Shown piece after piece: positions 23,748-36,016 of a DNA stretch of 64,000 nucleotides. The translations under genes and the position numbers were made by a program. The notes beneath the pieces were generated by a model. It saw only the letters and a list, made by a program, of their open reading frames with translations. It made no database searches and was not told the DNA's origin. Numbering within the stretch: position 1 is the stretch's first letter; each line of letters starts with the position of its first letter. Source of the stretch: Prinsepia uniflora (Eukaryota > Streptophyta > Magnoliopsida > Rosales > Rosaceae); the NCBI GenBank assembly GCA_032719365.1, contig CM064876.1, positions 57,159,864-57,223,863 on the forward strand. The letters are read 5' to 3'.

Positions 23748-26595
23748 TGTGACGACCCGTCCCGAATTAGCGGGATTAATTAAGAGTTAATGACGAATTA
23801 GCGAGACTAGTCAGGGATTAGACGAGGATTAGCAGACGAGCAGGGCGAAATGACGATTTTGGCCCTAGAATGGGCGAATCGTTGAATTTTCGTTCAGGCG
23901 GTCAAATGGACTTTGGCCGATGACCGTGACGTAATTCGGGACGTCACGAGTTCATGGACAGGTGGCACGTCTGATTCCGACGTTTGAGGGAGAAGTTATG
24001 TTTTTCGAAAGTTCGGGGGTAACTTGGTAATTTGGTTGAATTGGAGCAAATAGTTGACTTTTGACTCGGGAGGTCCGATGGCAGAGGGTCGAGGACCGTT
24101 ACGTAGATCAGGAAGGTACGAATTCGTAGACAGGCGGCACGTCGAATTCGGACATTCGACGGAGAAGTTATGGTTCACGGAAGTACGAACGTACAATTGC
24201 ACGAATTACGAAACGGATGCTTTTTGGAATTAAGTGGGGCCCAGATATTTGTCATTGGACCAATGGATGAGTGACAAGTGTCACCCATCCACTGGCCATT
24301 CCTTTTTCTTCATGCATATCACATTCCTTCCTTCATCAATCATTTCCCATTTCCAAAGCCCAAACCCGATCTCACTCACTTCGAACCAATCCAAACCCGC
24401 CGTGCACGGCTGAGAAAAGGGTAAGCACTCGGTTTGGCCATTTTTCCTTCAATTTTCGATTTATACATTATGGGATGTTTTTGATGATTAGGATGAGTTT
24501 ATTAGATTGTTAGGATGGTTTAGGGAGGGTTTTGGTGGTGGTTGGACGGCTGAGGAACCGTGGGAGGAGAATGGAAGTTTGGGTCGTGGGGTTCAAAAAT
24601 CAAACCATGAGTTTTAGTTGCTTTCTTTTAGATTGGAAATGATAGGAAACATCAAAATAGGAAGAATGGAATCGAAAAGGAGAAGATTTGACGAAGAATA
24701 AGGGGTTTAGAGGGCCGAACCGGTCACGCCGGTCCAGCTAGATCAGACTGCACAAGCAAACCGGTCTGGACCGGTTCAGCCGAGGTTGATGGTGCCGAAA
24801 TAGTGCGGTGCGTGGGCTCACACACAGGGACTTCCCTGGGAGCATGTGGGCGCGTGAGGGACATTTTGGGGAAGGTTCCAACACGTGAAACCTTCTATTC
24901 GATGTAACGAACATTTTCGGACTGATTTCATGTCAATCGGACATCGTTTCGATATAGTTCGGGTTGTCCGAAGGTTTAGGTTCGCATTTAAAAATAGTTA
25001 GAAATTCGGAAAATTACGGGGCTTTAGTAAGGGGTTATATAAGTAGTTAGTAACCCTCTAAATTAATTTGGACAAGTTCGGGAATCCCGGAGGCTACTAT
25101 TGGCCCGGAAGAGGCTTATGACACGCGTATCGAGGCGCGGCTTCGGACGGTATGTGAGTGGACTTGTATTATGAATTCGATGCATGCATAAATGTTTTAT
25201 AATTTTTTTAGAATATATTTTGTGATTCCATGAGTGCATTTTTTTGTGGTAGCCTAGGATTTACGTACTTGCACGTATTTTGAGATTTCCAGTTTTATAT
25301 GATGCTTACTAACTCGGCCATGTGGCCCATTTGATTTACTAAGTCTCGGACTTGGAGTCCATTTGATTTGACGGGGAATCGGACCGAGGGTCCATTGATA
25401 TATACGGTCGGATCGAGGGTCCCGTTGGTTTATGATTCGGGCTTGAGGCCCATTTGGTTGTAATATCGGGCTGGAGGCCCAGTTGACTGTAGTATCGGGC
25501 TTGAGGCCCTATTGGTTGTGAAATCAGGCTTGAGGCCCCGTTGATTTATGATAAAATTTCAGGCTTGAGGCCCAGTTTGTCGTGATATCGGGCGAGAGGC
25601 CCTATTCATTGTAACATCAGGCTTGAGTACCAGTTCGGTTTATGAAATGAGATTTCGGGTATGAGACTCTGTTGAACTGAGGATTTAGGCTGAGGCCTGT
25701 GAAATGGATTTGAATGGGATTCGAGGAATCCTGTTGAGATGAATCGGGTATGAGACCCAGTTGAGAAATGTTCTGAGAAAGAAAGAAAGAGTTTTGAAAA
25801 TGATTATGAACCCTCCATACGATTATATGGTCTCCTCCAGACGTCGACCTGGAGAGCCACGATCCACAGACCAAAGTGGGTATCCCCATAGGGATCCCTT
25901 TCCAAGAGTGGGGGTTATGATTTATGATGTGGTCCCGGACCTGATTCAGGAGAGATGATCGGACTAGGTCCGAAGACAGAGCCTCCCAGATGGAGAATTC
26001 CTAGGAGAAGACTCAGAGTGAGACCCCGAGTAGTATGCACACTAGTATAGATATGATGAATCGTGACATATATCGGGAATGTGTTCCCTAGGGGTTGTGT
26101 GCCCCGAGTTGGCATCTTTTCAGAAGTGCCGCGGATGGGTTATACGTATGAGTACGTATGTGGTTTACGGAAAGTGATTTGGGGCGGAGACACCGTATTC
26201 GATGTTTTAGTATTTCACTGAGAAATTAGGCTGAGTTCCCATGTATTGATTTATGGTTTGAGTTTGTGATTTCGGGTCGGGGAATCAAATGTATTTATGG
26301 TTCATGATGGTTTATGGTGACCAGCATGAACCCTTGAAAGGTTTTGATGGGTCATGATGGTTTATGGGAACCGCGCATGACCCCTTGAAAAGTTTTGAGA
26401 ATGTTTTCAAATGGTTTTTATGAACGTTTGATAAATGGTTTTTGAATGCATGCATATGCTTTTAGTGAAGGGCATAAATGTCTTTATGTGAAAATATTTT
26501 TAATGAAATACTTGTTTTGTCCACTCACGACTTTTTATGTTTTAATGCCCATCAGGTTGATCGCGGATGCGGGCTGTAATAGAGACGAGACACCA
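23748..26595 (+). mobile_element. Element A, 5' LTR (3' end deleted)
   Basis: The LTR carries a duplicated upstream module (GACAGGTGGCACG at 23957 and GACAGGCGGCACG at 24129), the palindrome GCCGTGCACGGC near 24399, GTGAGTGGAC at 25154-25163 with partner GTCCACTCAC at 26519-26528, and a CGGGCTTGAGGCCC minisatellite at about 25300-25690. Compared with element B, about 250 bp covering the LTR end and primer binding site are missing after GAGACGAGACACCAC near 26595, so this copy could not be reverse transcribed. Confidence 0.75.
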
Positions 26596-29500
26596 CGTGC
26601 AGGACGAGGATGTGATGTCTCTGAAGTCGTAACAGCCCGTCATCAACCTAATAGTTAAGGTATGGGTAGGAAACACCATGTGCTAAACGAAATTTGATAC
26701 AATAGTTTGAGGTCGATTGGCATTGGATACCACGTGTTTCGTTGTTTGATCCCGATGAGGATCAATATTCGTATGAATTCGACGGCTTAGCGCCGTAGTG
26801 ACACTGGTGAGTAGGATCTAGTGGATCGGTAGACACAGTATGACGACTTGAGAGTCATGACCGCTCGACGGTAGGGTCGTGTCAGATAGAGGATGTACGG
26901 ATTAATACCAGTGGTGGTCAGAGGTCAGGGTCGCCCACTTTACGATGGCCATGTACGACTACAGTCACGACGATTGGGAATAGGAACGTGTGATTCTATT
27001 TGGCGTGATGAACCATGTTTCGATGTGTCGATTCCCAGAGGGATGTCGACTGGCAGTGGATGCTCGGAGTAGTTGTCATGTGGCACGATAGGGTGCGATT
27101 GCGCACGTAGCGCAAGCATAGTATTGGACCCGGAGTACGGCCAGTTCTTATGGAGGCTAGCGGTTGAGAGTTGTAGAGTTACGAGAGGACGAGGTCCTTA
27201 GGTTGTGGTTACTGGTTGTTGGGATGCCAGTACCGGAGTATGACAATCCTTCCCAGTCGAGGCGAGGGATTACTCGAGATGGGTGTACTGTAGGCGAGCA
27301 GTCGAGTTGTGGTAACCCCAATTGGCGATTGATTAGACTAGTGTCCCGGAGAGCGGTGCTTGTCGATCGGTTTTCGAGGTGGAACGATCGGTGGATGTTA
27401 TGTGTTGAGAAGTTGATATCGGCGGTGTGTTGACCACGTAGTTTTGGAGTCTCGATAGCAGAGTATTTCTGAGGTTGGTCTGGATGGGGTTGTGGCAGAC
27501 GCTGCTATCGATGGATGTAGTCGAGTCTTATCGAATTGGATGGACTCAGGTTTCCGTGACGATTGTGACGATGGGATTCGTCAGTCGGGACGATGAGACG
27601 AGCTGCGTGAGTGACGTACAGTACGAGCATAGATTCTGGATTCGACTCGGTTACGCCTGAGTGCGATCACAGAATGAGACGCTGACATTAGGTGTTGGCA
27701 CACTTGCCACGTTACCTCTGTGAGGTGACTGTGACGAGCAGGATATACCTGGATGAGTGACAGGTGTCGTGGATATCCTTGGATGGACTGCACGAGTGTG
27801 AGTGCTAGAGTGGATCCCATGGAGTTGGGATGTGCAAATAGTAGGCAGACGGGATCGTAGTTGTGCCTAGAGTTGTGAGAATGTGAGTTCGGTGGGCACT
27901 GAGCGGGACGGAGAGGATCCTGAGTGACTCAGTGTGAGGCAACAGGAGTACTTGGTTTGGTGACCAGTTCCCTGATGGTACGAGACTTGGGGCACGAGTG
28001 TGTGCCCAGAAGTGGTAACGTTAAGGGATGAAATGCCTAGGTGGCATTCGAATGAAAAGAGATAAGTGGATGACGTAAGTGACATCTTATGACGTGAGGT
28101 TCGGTTGGTCAGATATGGTAGTACGCAGAGATTTGGCTTCTGATCACGACAGACGTTGCGATCTGTTTAGCTTACTAACCGATGTCAGTGGATTCCGACC
28201 GATTCTGTGAGTCAGAGTTGGATCAAGATGATTAAAGGTACGAGATGCGAGTGTTGGGGGCAGTTTATGCACATCTGTAAATAGTATACAAGGTTAAACT
28301 TTAGTTGCGTGAATTCCACTTGGAATGAGTGTACCTACATAAACAGTATTCACAGATGCGTGGATGGTGCTCGGTTGAGCTGAGGACATGAGAGTCCATT
28401 ACGGATTGGTTTTGGTTGACTACAGTTGACCATACCTCCGGAGTTGAGGACATGGCATTTGTTGCCTATAGGATGCGGGAATGCTCGTGTAATGAGTGAG
28501 CTCAGTAATTGGAAAAGAATCATGTTTCCAACGTGATTGGAACTTCGGAATCAAGAGAAGTTGTGGTTGAGATGATGGGAAGAGTGCTTGATTCCGCGTT
28601 GGAGTTGGATATCCCGAGATCACTGAGTGTGACGCTTTAGAAGATAGCGCTGGGTGCTGGAGGATGACATAGGATGAACTTTTATGTCATCATCTTGGAT
28701 TCGTCCCTAGGTAGGACGACGAGGAGTGATATGACAGCTAGGAGTTCAAAGAGGTGGTAAGAGTCGAACACCTAGCCTTCGGTCAAATTTGTTTGACTTG
28801 AGTAGTAGATGGTGCTTAGCGTCACAAGATATGACGAGTGAGTGTCCGAGGTGATGGATTGATGTTTTCTTGGTGGCGGACGGTTGGGGTCTGAACCATG
28901 ATTGAAGTGCGGACAGTAGTATGTAGTTGGACGTTGCGAGAGTGCAGTCCTTGAGTAGGTCGGGTGGCACCCGGATGTTGATGTGATGTGGGTGCACCGG
29001 TGTGTGGTGCACGTTGGATGATGGGATTGACCACGGTCAATCCATATGTCGGGTTGAGAGTGCCCGAGAGTATGAGAATGTTGTCCAATGGATAGAGTCC
29101 TTGAAAGGCGTGAGTGGCGATCGAATTAGATCCGATAGTGACAGGTTGAGACTCGAGGTGAGTCTAGATTTCAGCGGAGATCGCTGAGTGATACGAGATA
29201 CGATACGAAGACTCGAGAATGAGTCGCAATCAGAGTAGAACAGCGAAGCGCAGTGGAGCAAAGAGTTGTCGGCTGGTCACGAAGTCGTGACATATCGTGG
29301 TAATGGATTGATCTGTATCCGACAACTTCAGATTAGTATGGATTGGGGGGACTCTCTTTAGAGTCGAGAGAATTGATTTGTGCGAGTATCAAGAGTCAGT
29401 ATGGGCATAGGTCTGAGGATGACCTGTGAGAGGGATTAGTGCCATTGTGATGGCAGACCTGGAGGATGTTGTCTGATCAGATGTTGAGCATGATGTCAGC

Positions 29501-29894
29501 TTAGATGTGTCAGCCCTTAGTGGGGATGCATTTCTAGCCTAATGGTGGTAGGATGGAACGTGTTAGGGCGTTAGACTGAGAAGCCGCCGAATGTCAGTTT
29601 GGTATTACTGACCTGTGGGAGTGAGTGACAGGTGTGATCAGCGAGTGTTGACATTTTGTCTCGAGTGAGACGTGCGAGCTAACGTTTAGTTATCGAAAAT
29701 GAAATGGAGCTTTGGTGGCTCTAGTGACAGTGCGTACCGACTAGTATGGAGTTTGTGTCGGACCCGTACTGTTACTCGGGTATTCTCGTGTGGGTGCAAT
29801 ACCGGAGTCAAGGGACATGGTTGGATTCCACAATGTGGTTGTGGAATCGGGTCGATTTGAATTTCGAGGATGAAATTCTTTAAGGGGGGAAGAT
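26596..29894 (+). mobile_element. Element A internal domain, non-coding
   Basis: About 3.3 kb has no reading frame that resembles a retroelement protein. Patches match the interior of element B, for example GGAACTTCGGAATC followed by GAGTGCTTGATTCCGC (28533-28605 here, 48248-48307 in B) and GTCATCATCTTGGAT (28685 here, 48570 in B). It ends with GAATTTCGAGGATGAAATTC and the purine tract TTAAGGGGGGAAGAT before the 3' LTR. Confidence 0.7.
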
Positions 29895-32800
29895 TGTGAC
29901 GACCAGTCCCGAATTAGCGGGATTAATTAAGAATTAATGATAGATTAGCGAGACTAATCAGGGATTAGACGATGATTAGCAGACGAGCAGGGCAAAATGA
30001 CGATTTTTCCCTTGAAAGGGGCGAAATGACGATTTTGCCCTTGAAATGGGCGAATCGTTGAATTTTCGTTCAGGCAGTCAAATGGACTTTGGTCGATGAC
30101 TGTGACGTAGTTCGGGACGCCACGAGTTAATAGACAGGTGGCATGCCTGATTCCGACGTTCGAGGAAGAAGTTATGATTTTCGGAAGTTCGGGGGTAATT
30201 TGGTATTTTGGTTGAATTAGAGCGAATAGTTTACTTTTGAACCAGGAGATCCGATGGCCGAGGGTCAAGGACCGTCACGTAGATCAGGACGATACAAATC
30301 CAAAGACAGGCGGCACGTCGAATTCGGACATTTGATGGAGAAGTTACGGTTCACGGACGTACGAACGTACTATTGCACGAATTACGAAAAAGATGTTTTT
30401 TGGAATTAAATGGGGCCCAGATATTTTTCATTGGACTAATGGATGAGTGAAAAGTGTCACCCATCCACTGGCCATTCCTTTTTCTTCATGCATATCACAT
30501 TCCTTCCTTCATAGATCATTTCCCATTTCCAACACCCAAACCCGATCCCACTCACTTCGAACCAATCCAAACCCTTAACCTATGACCATGCCTGAGGAAC
30601 CAGGAGAATGAGAAAAAGCTGAGGATGCTGAGGATGGTGGTAGGAGGCGGATGGGCCGCCGTGCACGGCTGAGAAAAGGGTAAGCACTCGATTTGGCCAT
30701 TTTTCCTTCAATTTTCGATTTATACATTATGGGCTGTTTTGGATGATTAGGATGAGTTTATTAGATTGTTACGATGGTTTAGGGAGGGTTTGGGTGGTGT
30801 TTGGATGGCTGAGAAACCGTGGGAGGATAATGGAAGTTTGGGTCATGGGGTTCCAAAATCAAACCATGAGTTTTAGTTGCTTTCTTTTAGGTTTATTGAT
30901 TGGAAATGATAGGAAACATCAAAATAGGAAGAATGGAATCGAAAAGGAGAAGATTGGAAGAAAAATGAGGGGTTTAGAGTGCCGGACTGGTCACGCCGGT
31001 CCAGCTGAACCATACTGCACAGGCGAACCGATCTGGACCGGTCCAGCCGAGGTTGATGGTGCAGGAATAGTGCGGGCGCGTGGGCTCACGTGCAGGGAAT
31101 TCCCTGGGCGCGTGTGGGCGTGTGAGGCACATTTTGGGGAAGTTTCCAATACGTGAAATCTTCTATTCGATGTAACGAACATTTTGGGACTGATTTCGTG
31201 TCAATCAGACATGGTTTTGATATAGTTTGGCCTGTCCGATGGTTTAGGTTCGTATTTAAAAATAGTTAGAAATTCTGGAAAATTACGGGGCTTTAGTGAG
31301 GGGTTATATAAGTAGTTAGTAACCTCTAAATTAATTTGGACAGGTTCGGGAATGCCGGGGTGACGATTGGCCCGGGAGAGGCTTATGGCACGCGTATCGA
31401 GGCGCGACTTTTGACGGTCTGTGACTGGACTTGTTTTATGAATTTGATGCATGCATAAATTTTTTATAATTGTTTTAGAATATATTTTGTGATGCCATGA
31501 GTGCATTTGTTTGTGGTAGCCTAGGATTTACGTATTTGCACGTATTTCGAAATTTCCAGTTTTATACGATACTTATACGTGCTAGGTTTTCAACGAGGGT
31601 TTAATAAATGGATTTTGGATTTGGAAATATGAACTTGGGCATGGGGCCCATTTGATTTACTAACTCTCGGACTTGGAGTCCATTTGATTTGACGGAGAAT
31701 CTGTAACGACCAGTCCCGAAAATTAGGGTTAAGACAGTGATTAAGATGGGATTAGTGAGTTAATTGGTGTTTAGTTGGTTACTTTTGGTTGGTTAGCGTA
31801 GCATGACGATGTTGCCCCTAGTCTAGGCCAATAGTTGACTTTTAGTTCGAGCTGTCAATTGGGTATTGACTGAAGACTGTGACGTAGTTTGGGACGTCAC
31901 GAGTCCGTAGACAGGTGGTACGCCCGATTCCGACATCCGAGGAGGAAGTTATGATGTTCGGAAGGTTGAGGGCATTACCGTAATTTGGCTAAAATAGGGG
32001 AAACGTTGACTTTTCGTACGATCGGGTTTTGACACGTTGACCTAGGACCGTTAGGTAGATCTTGTCGTCCTGAGTTCAACGACAGGCGGCACGTGTTCAT
32101 CGGACCTAAGATGAGTGAGTTACGGGTCTGGAACGATAAGGGCAAAATTGTAATTTTGGAGTTAAGGAAGGGTAGTTTGGTCTTTTGTACTTTGGGCTTG
32201 GTGCAGTCGGATTTGGACAAGTGTCCAGGGTAGAGAGGAGATTTTTGTGTGACGCTTGAGGGGATGGTGACACGTGGGGCTTGGCTAGAGGGTTCTAGTG
32301 AGTGCACGGGTGTTTCAAATCGTGCAGGTGTGTGTGTGTGTGTGCTCGTGTGTGTGTTCGAACCAGAGAGAAACAGAGACTGAGAGATTGGGAGAATTGA
32401 TCGGTGACTGTGTGTGTTTGTGCGAATTGGTGAGTGTGTAAGTGACTAAGGGAAGCTGAGAGTGTGAGGATTGAGTGGTGAGGACTGCTCGTGTACGAGA
32501 ACTGGTGTGAGAAGGGGGAGAGTTCACGGGAAAAACAGAGAGAACAGAGAGGAGTTTGGGTAGTGGTATGGCCGTGTGCTATTCATTTGGACTCGATAGG
32601 GGGCGAGGACGACTCTGTGGACTTCAGGGAGTGCGGCGGTGAGCACGGCGACGATCAATGACATGTAATTTCTTCTTCCCGTTCTTTTGCTCTGTTTTGA
32701 CCTTGAAATTCAAACCAAAAGTCGTGGCTTTTGGGGTTGAGTCGATGGTTTTGGTGAGCTGGGTGAGACTCAGGGAGGTCCTAGGAAGCGTCTAGTGTTG

Positions 32801-35718
32801 CCACCGTGACGGGGGAGGACGTAGGTGGTCGGATCGTGAAACAGGGGACAGTTGGGTTTTGGTTTCGAGCTTGAGTCGACGGGTTAGGGACGGTGTTGTG
32901 GTGTTTGAGTGAGGGGGATAGGTTCCTTAGGACGGGACGATGAAGATGGTGAAGAGAGGGAGGAAAACGGAGACGGGATGGCGGAGAACCAGGAATGCCG
33001 GTTCAGACCGGTTCACGCGAGGTAGACGACGGTGAACAGTACCATGTGTGCAGGCGAGTGAAGCCACACACAGCCACTTTGGGCGGCGCGTGGGGGCGCG
33101 TGTGGGGGTGTTTGGGAAAACGGTCAACTGAGTCTTTGTTCTACATGTCATAAGGAATCCATTGGAATTGGTTTTGGGTTAATCAGATGTCGATTCGGAG
33201 TAGTTCTGCGAGGTTGAAGGTTTAGGGTTCCGTTTCGTTACATGTAGGACCTGGGGAGTTTTGGGGAAAATTAGGTGGATCTTCGTAGATGTGTTAGTAA
33301 CATACTTTGGTGATTGTTGACAGGAATGGGATTTCCCGAGGAAGCTGAGGAACGTACGCGACATACGGGTCGCGAGTGACGTGCTGGTATCTGTGAGTGG
33401 ACCCCTTCTCTAAACTCAAGCATGCGTAACTGTTTTCATACTTGTTTTATGGCTTTACATGTGATTTCATGATTGTTGAATATGCTATGTTGGTTTTACA
33501 CAGTTGCATGTTTTACGAGAAAGGTGTGATTTATGATTCTGAGGCTATGATTTTGGGACTTCAAACGATAATGGTTTTCAATGTTTATAAAGGGATTTTG
33601 GAATATGATTTCGAGGATCAAGGCTTTCAGTTTTAGAATCGGATTTCGGTAACGAGATTTGGTTTTAAAGTTGAAAAGTGGATTTCCGGATCTGGGTTCG
33701 GAATGACGGTTCTGGACGCCGGAAGGGCTTCAGACCGGTGATTTCGGATTCGGGTTTGGATGTGGATTTGGATTTGGTTCTCAAATGGTTTTGGATTGGA
33801 TTTGCTGGATCTGGTTAATGGGTTTAAAGACCCGGATATTGTGATTGACGGGGGACGGGTCCGGATTGGTTTTAAAGACCCGGATTGAGTTTAAAGACTC
33901 GGATATATTGATATTTCCCCCGTAGGCCTATTGATTTTAAAGACTCGGGAGTTTAAAGACTCGGATATTATTGAGGCTTGGATTGAGTTTAAAGACTCGG
34001 GAGTTTAAAGACTCGGATAGATCCAGCAGGTTTGATCGAATAATGATGGCTTGATATTTATGTTTTGTGATACGTTTTATGATGTTTATGTTATGATTTC
34101 TATAACTGTTTTTATAATGATTCAACAAATGTTTTATGCCGATCCTTCTAGGATTTCTAACTGTTTTCAATAACTGGGTTATGCATGTGATTTCAAAATG
34201 GAGGGCTAAAACCCTGGTTTTATTATTGAAATGTTTTTCGGAAAGTATTTTATTGTTTGTGGTCCACTCACACCTTCTGTTTTAAATTGCCCTCTAGGTC
34301 GTGGAGCTAGTGCGGGGTTGTGACGTCGAGGCAGCGTCAGAGGCATAGAATTTCCGAGAGTGACCCCGTAGTGCTTAAACTTTTCCGTTGTGCGTGTACC
34401 TTGTTTATCGGATTTCTTTCCTTTGTTTTTGGTACTATGCTCTGTAAAACTTAACTACGGGATGTTTAGAGTTTCTCCTGCATCTGACCGTGTATTTTGG
34501 TGGTTTACGTGAGTTTATTTTGGTTTAGTGTCGGGGTGTCAGACGGGAGCAAGATTTACCTCGGTTTTCGGGGTGAAACCGGGGTGGGTCCTGACAGAAT
34601 CGGACCGAGGGTCCATTTGAGATATACGGTCGGACTGAGGATCCCGTTGGTTTATGATTCGGTCTTGAGGCCCATTTGGTTGTAATATCGGACTAGAGGC
34701 CCAGTTGACTGTAGTATCGGGCTTGAGACCCTATTGGTTGTGAAATCGGGCTTGAGGCCCTGTTGATTTATGGTAAGGTTTCTGGCTTGAGGCCCAGTTA
34801 GTCGTGATATCGGGCGAAAGGCCCTATTGATTGTAACATTGGGCTTGAGTCCCAGTTCGGTTTATGAAATGAGATTTCGGGTATGAGACCCTGTTGAACT
34901 GAGGATTTAGGCTGAGGCCTGTGAAATGGATTTGAATGGGATTCGAGGAATCCTGTTGAGATGAATCGGGTATGAGACCCAGTTGAGAAATGTTCCGAGA
35001 AAGAAAAAAAAAGTTTTGAAAATGATTATGAACCCTCCATACGATTATATGGTCTCCTCCAGACGTCGACCTGGTGAGTCACGATCCACAGACCAGAGTG
35101 GGTATCCCTATAGGGATCTCGTTCCAGGAGTGGGGGTTATGATTTATGATGTGGTCCCGGACCAGATTTTAGAGAGATGATCAGACTAGGTCCGAAGATA
35201 GAGCCTCCCAGATGGAGAATTCTTGGGAGAAGACTCCGAGTGAGACCCCGAGTATTGTGCACACTAGTATAGATATGATGAATCGTGACATATATCGGGG
35301 ATGTGTTCCCTAGGGGCTGTGTGCCCCGAGTTGGCATCTTCTCGGAAGTGCCACAGATGGGTTATACGTATGAGTACGTATGTGGTTTACGGAAAGTGAT
35401 TTGGGGCGGAGACCCCGTATTCGATGTTTTAGTATTTCACTGAGAATTTGGGCTGAGTTCCCATGTATTGATTTATGGTTTGAGTTTGTGATTTCGGGTC
35501 GGGGATCCAAATGGATTTATGGTTCATAACGGTTTATGGGGACCGGTATGAACCCTTGAAAGGTTTTGATGGGTGAGAAGCCAGTCGGGCTAACGGTTTT
35601 AATTTTCTGGAGGCCAGTCGGGCTAACGGTTTTAATTTTCTCTTGTCTGGCACTTCGTGTCAGACGGGATCAGGAGCGTCCCTCGTTAATCCCGGGGGGA
35701 TTGGGACGGGTCGTGACA
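29895..35718 (+). mobile_element. Element A, 3' LTR, interrupted and chimeric
   Basis: LTR sequence runs 29895-31701 and resumes at 34602-35718 around a C-family solo LTR. At about 35574 it leaps from GGTTTTGATGGGT to AGCCAGTCGGGCTAACGG, skipping about 260 bp including the second GTCCACTCAC. From there to the GGGACGGGTCGTGACA end it matches the 3' LTR of element B. A 28-base stretch is tandemly repeated at 35581-35608 and 35614-35641 (period 33). Confidence 0.7.
31702..34596 (+). mobile_element. C-family solo LTR inside element A 3' LTR
   Basis: A 2895-bp unit is flanked by perfect GAATC duplications (31697-31701 and 34597-34601). It starts TGTAACGACCAGTCCCG and ends GGGGTGGGTCCTGACA, like the LTRs of element C. 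Its minisatellite TTTAAAGACYCGG spans about 33826-34020, a TG microsatellite lies near 32330-32355, and GTCCACTCAC lies near 34261. No interior or second LTR is present. Confidence 0.9.
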
Positions 35719-36016
35719 TATATTCATAATTTTAATATATATTCTAAAATAATACATATATTATAAATTAAAACAAATATTACCAAACATATGAATTACC
35801 CCATATTTCATATTAAAACATACATTACTAAAACATATTTTAGTAATAAATGATTACCAAATATATTACCAAATATGTGAAAAATAATTAGAATTTGATA
35901 ATGACAAATAATAATAATAAAAATACAAATAATAATAAAATTATTTCAATTAGAACATATATTCTAAGTTAGACTTTGATGATGATAAAAAAATTAAGGA
36001 GCAAACACACGTATAT
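35719..36016. repeat. AT-rich tandem array, block 2
   Basis: This is array sequence between elements A and B, with a unit start (TGAAAAATAATTAG) at 35878 and the last five bases TATAT forming the left target duplication of B. It shares the variant ATAATACATATATTATAAA and the run AAAAATACAAATAAT with the array right of B (55737-56040), unlike block 1. Confidence 0.85.

Larger units (their letters stand above)
23748..35718 (+). mobile_element. Element A: non-autonomous LTR retrotransposon with a nested solo LTR
   Basis: LTRs begin TGTGACGACCCGTCCC at 23748 and TGTGACGACCAGTCCC at 29895, flanking about 3.3 kb without coding potential. No target duplication: the left flank is CAAAT and the right is TATAT. 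The 5' LTR has lost its 3' end together with the primer binding site, and the 3' LTR end appears to come from a B-type LTR. It is inserted in the AT-rich array of the hAT element. Confidence 0.8.
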
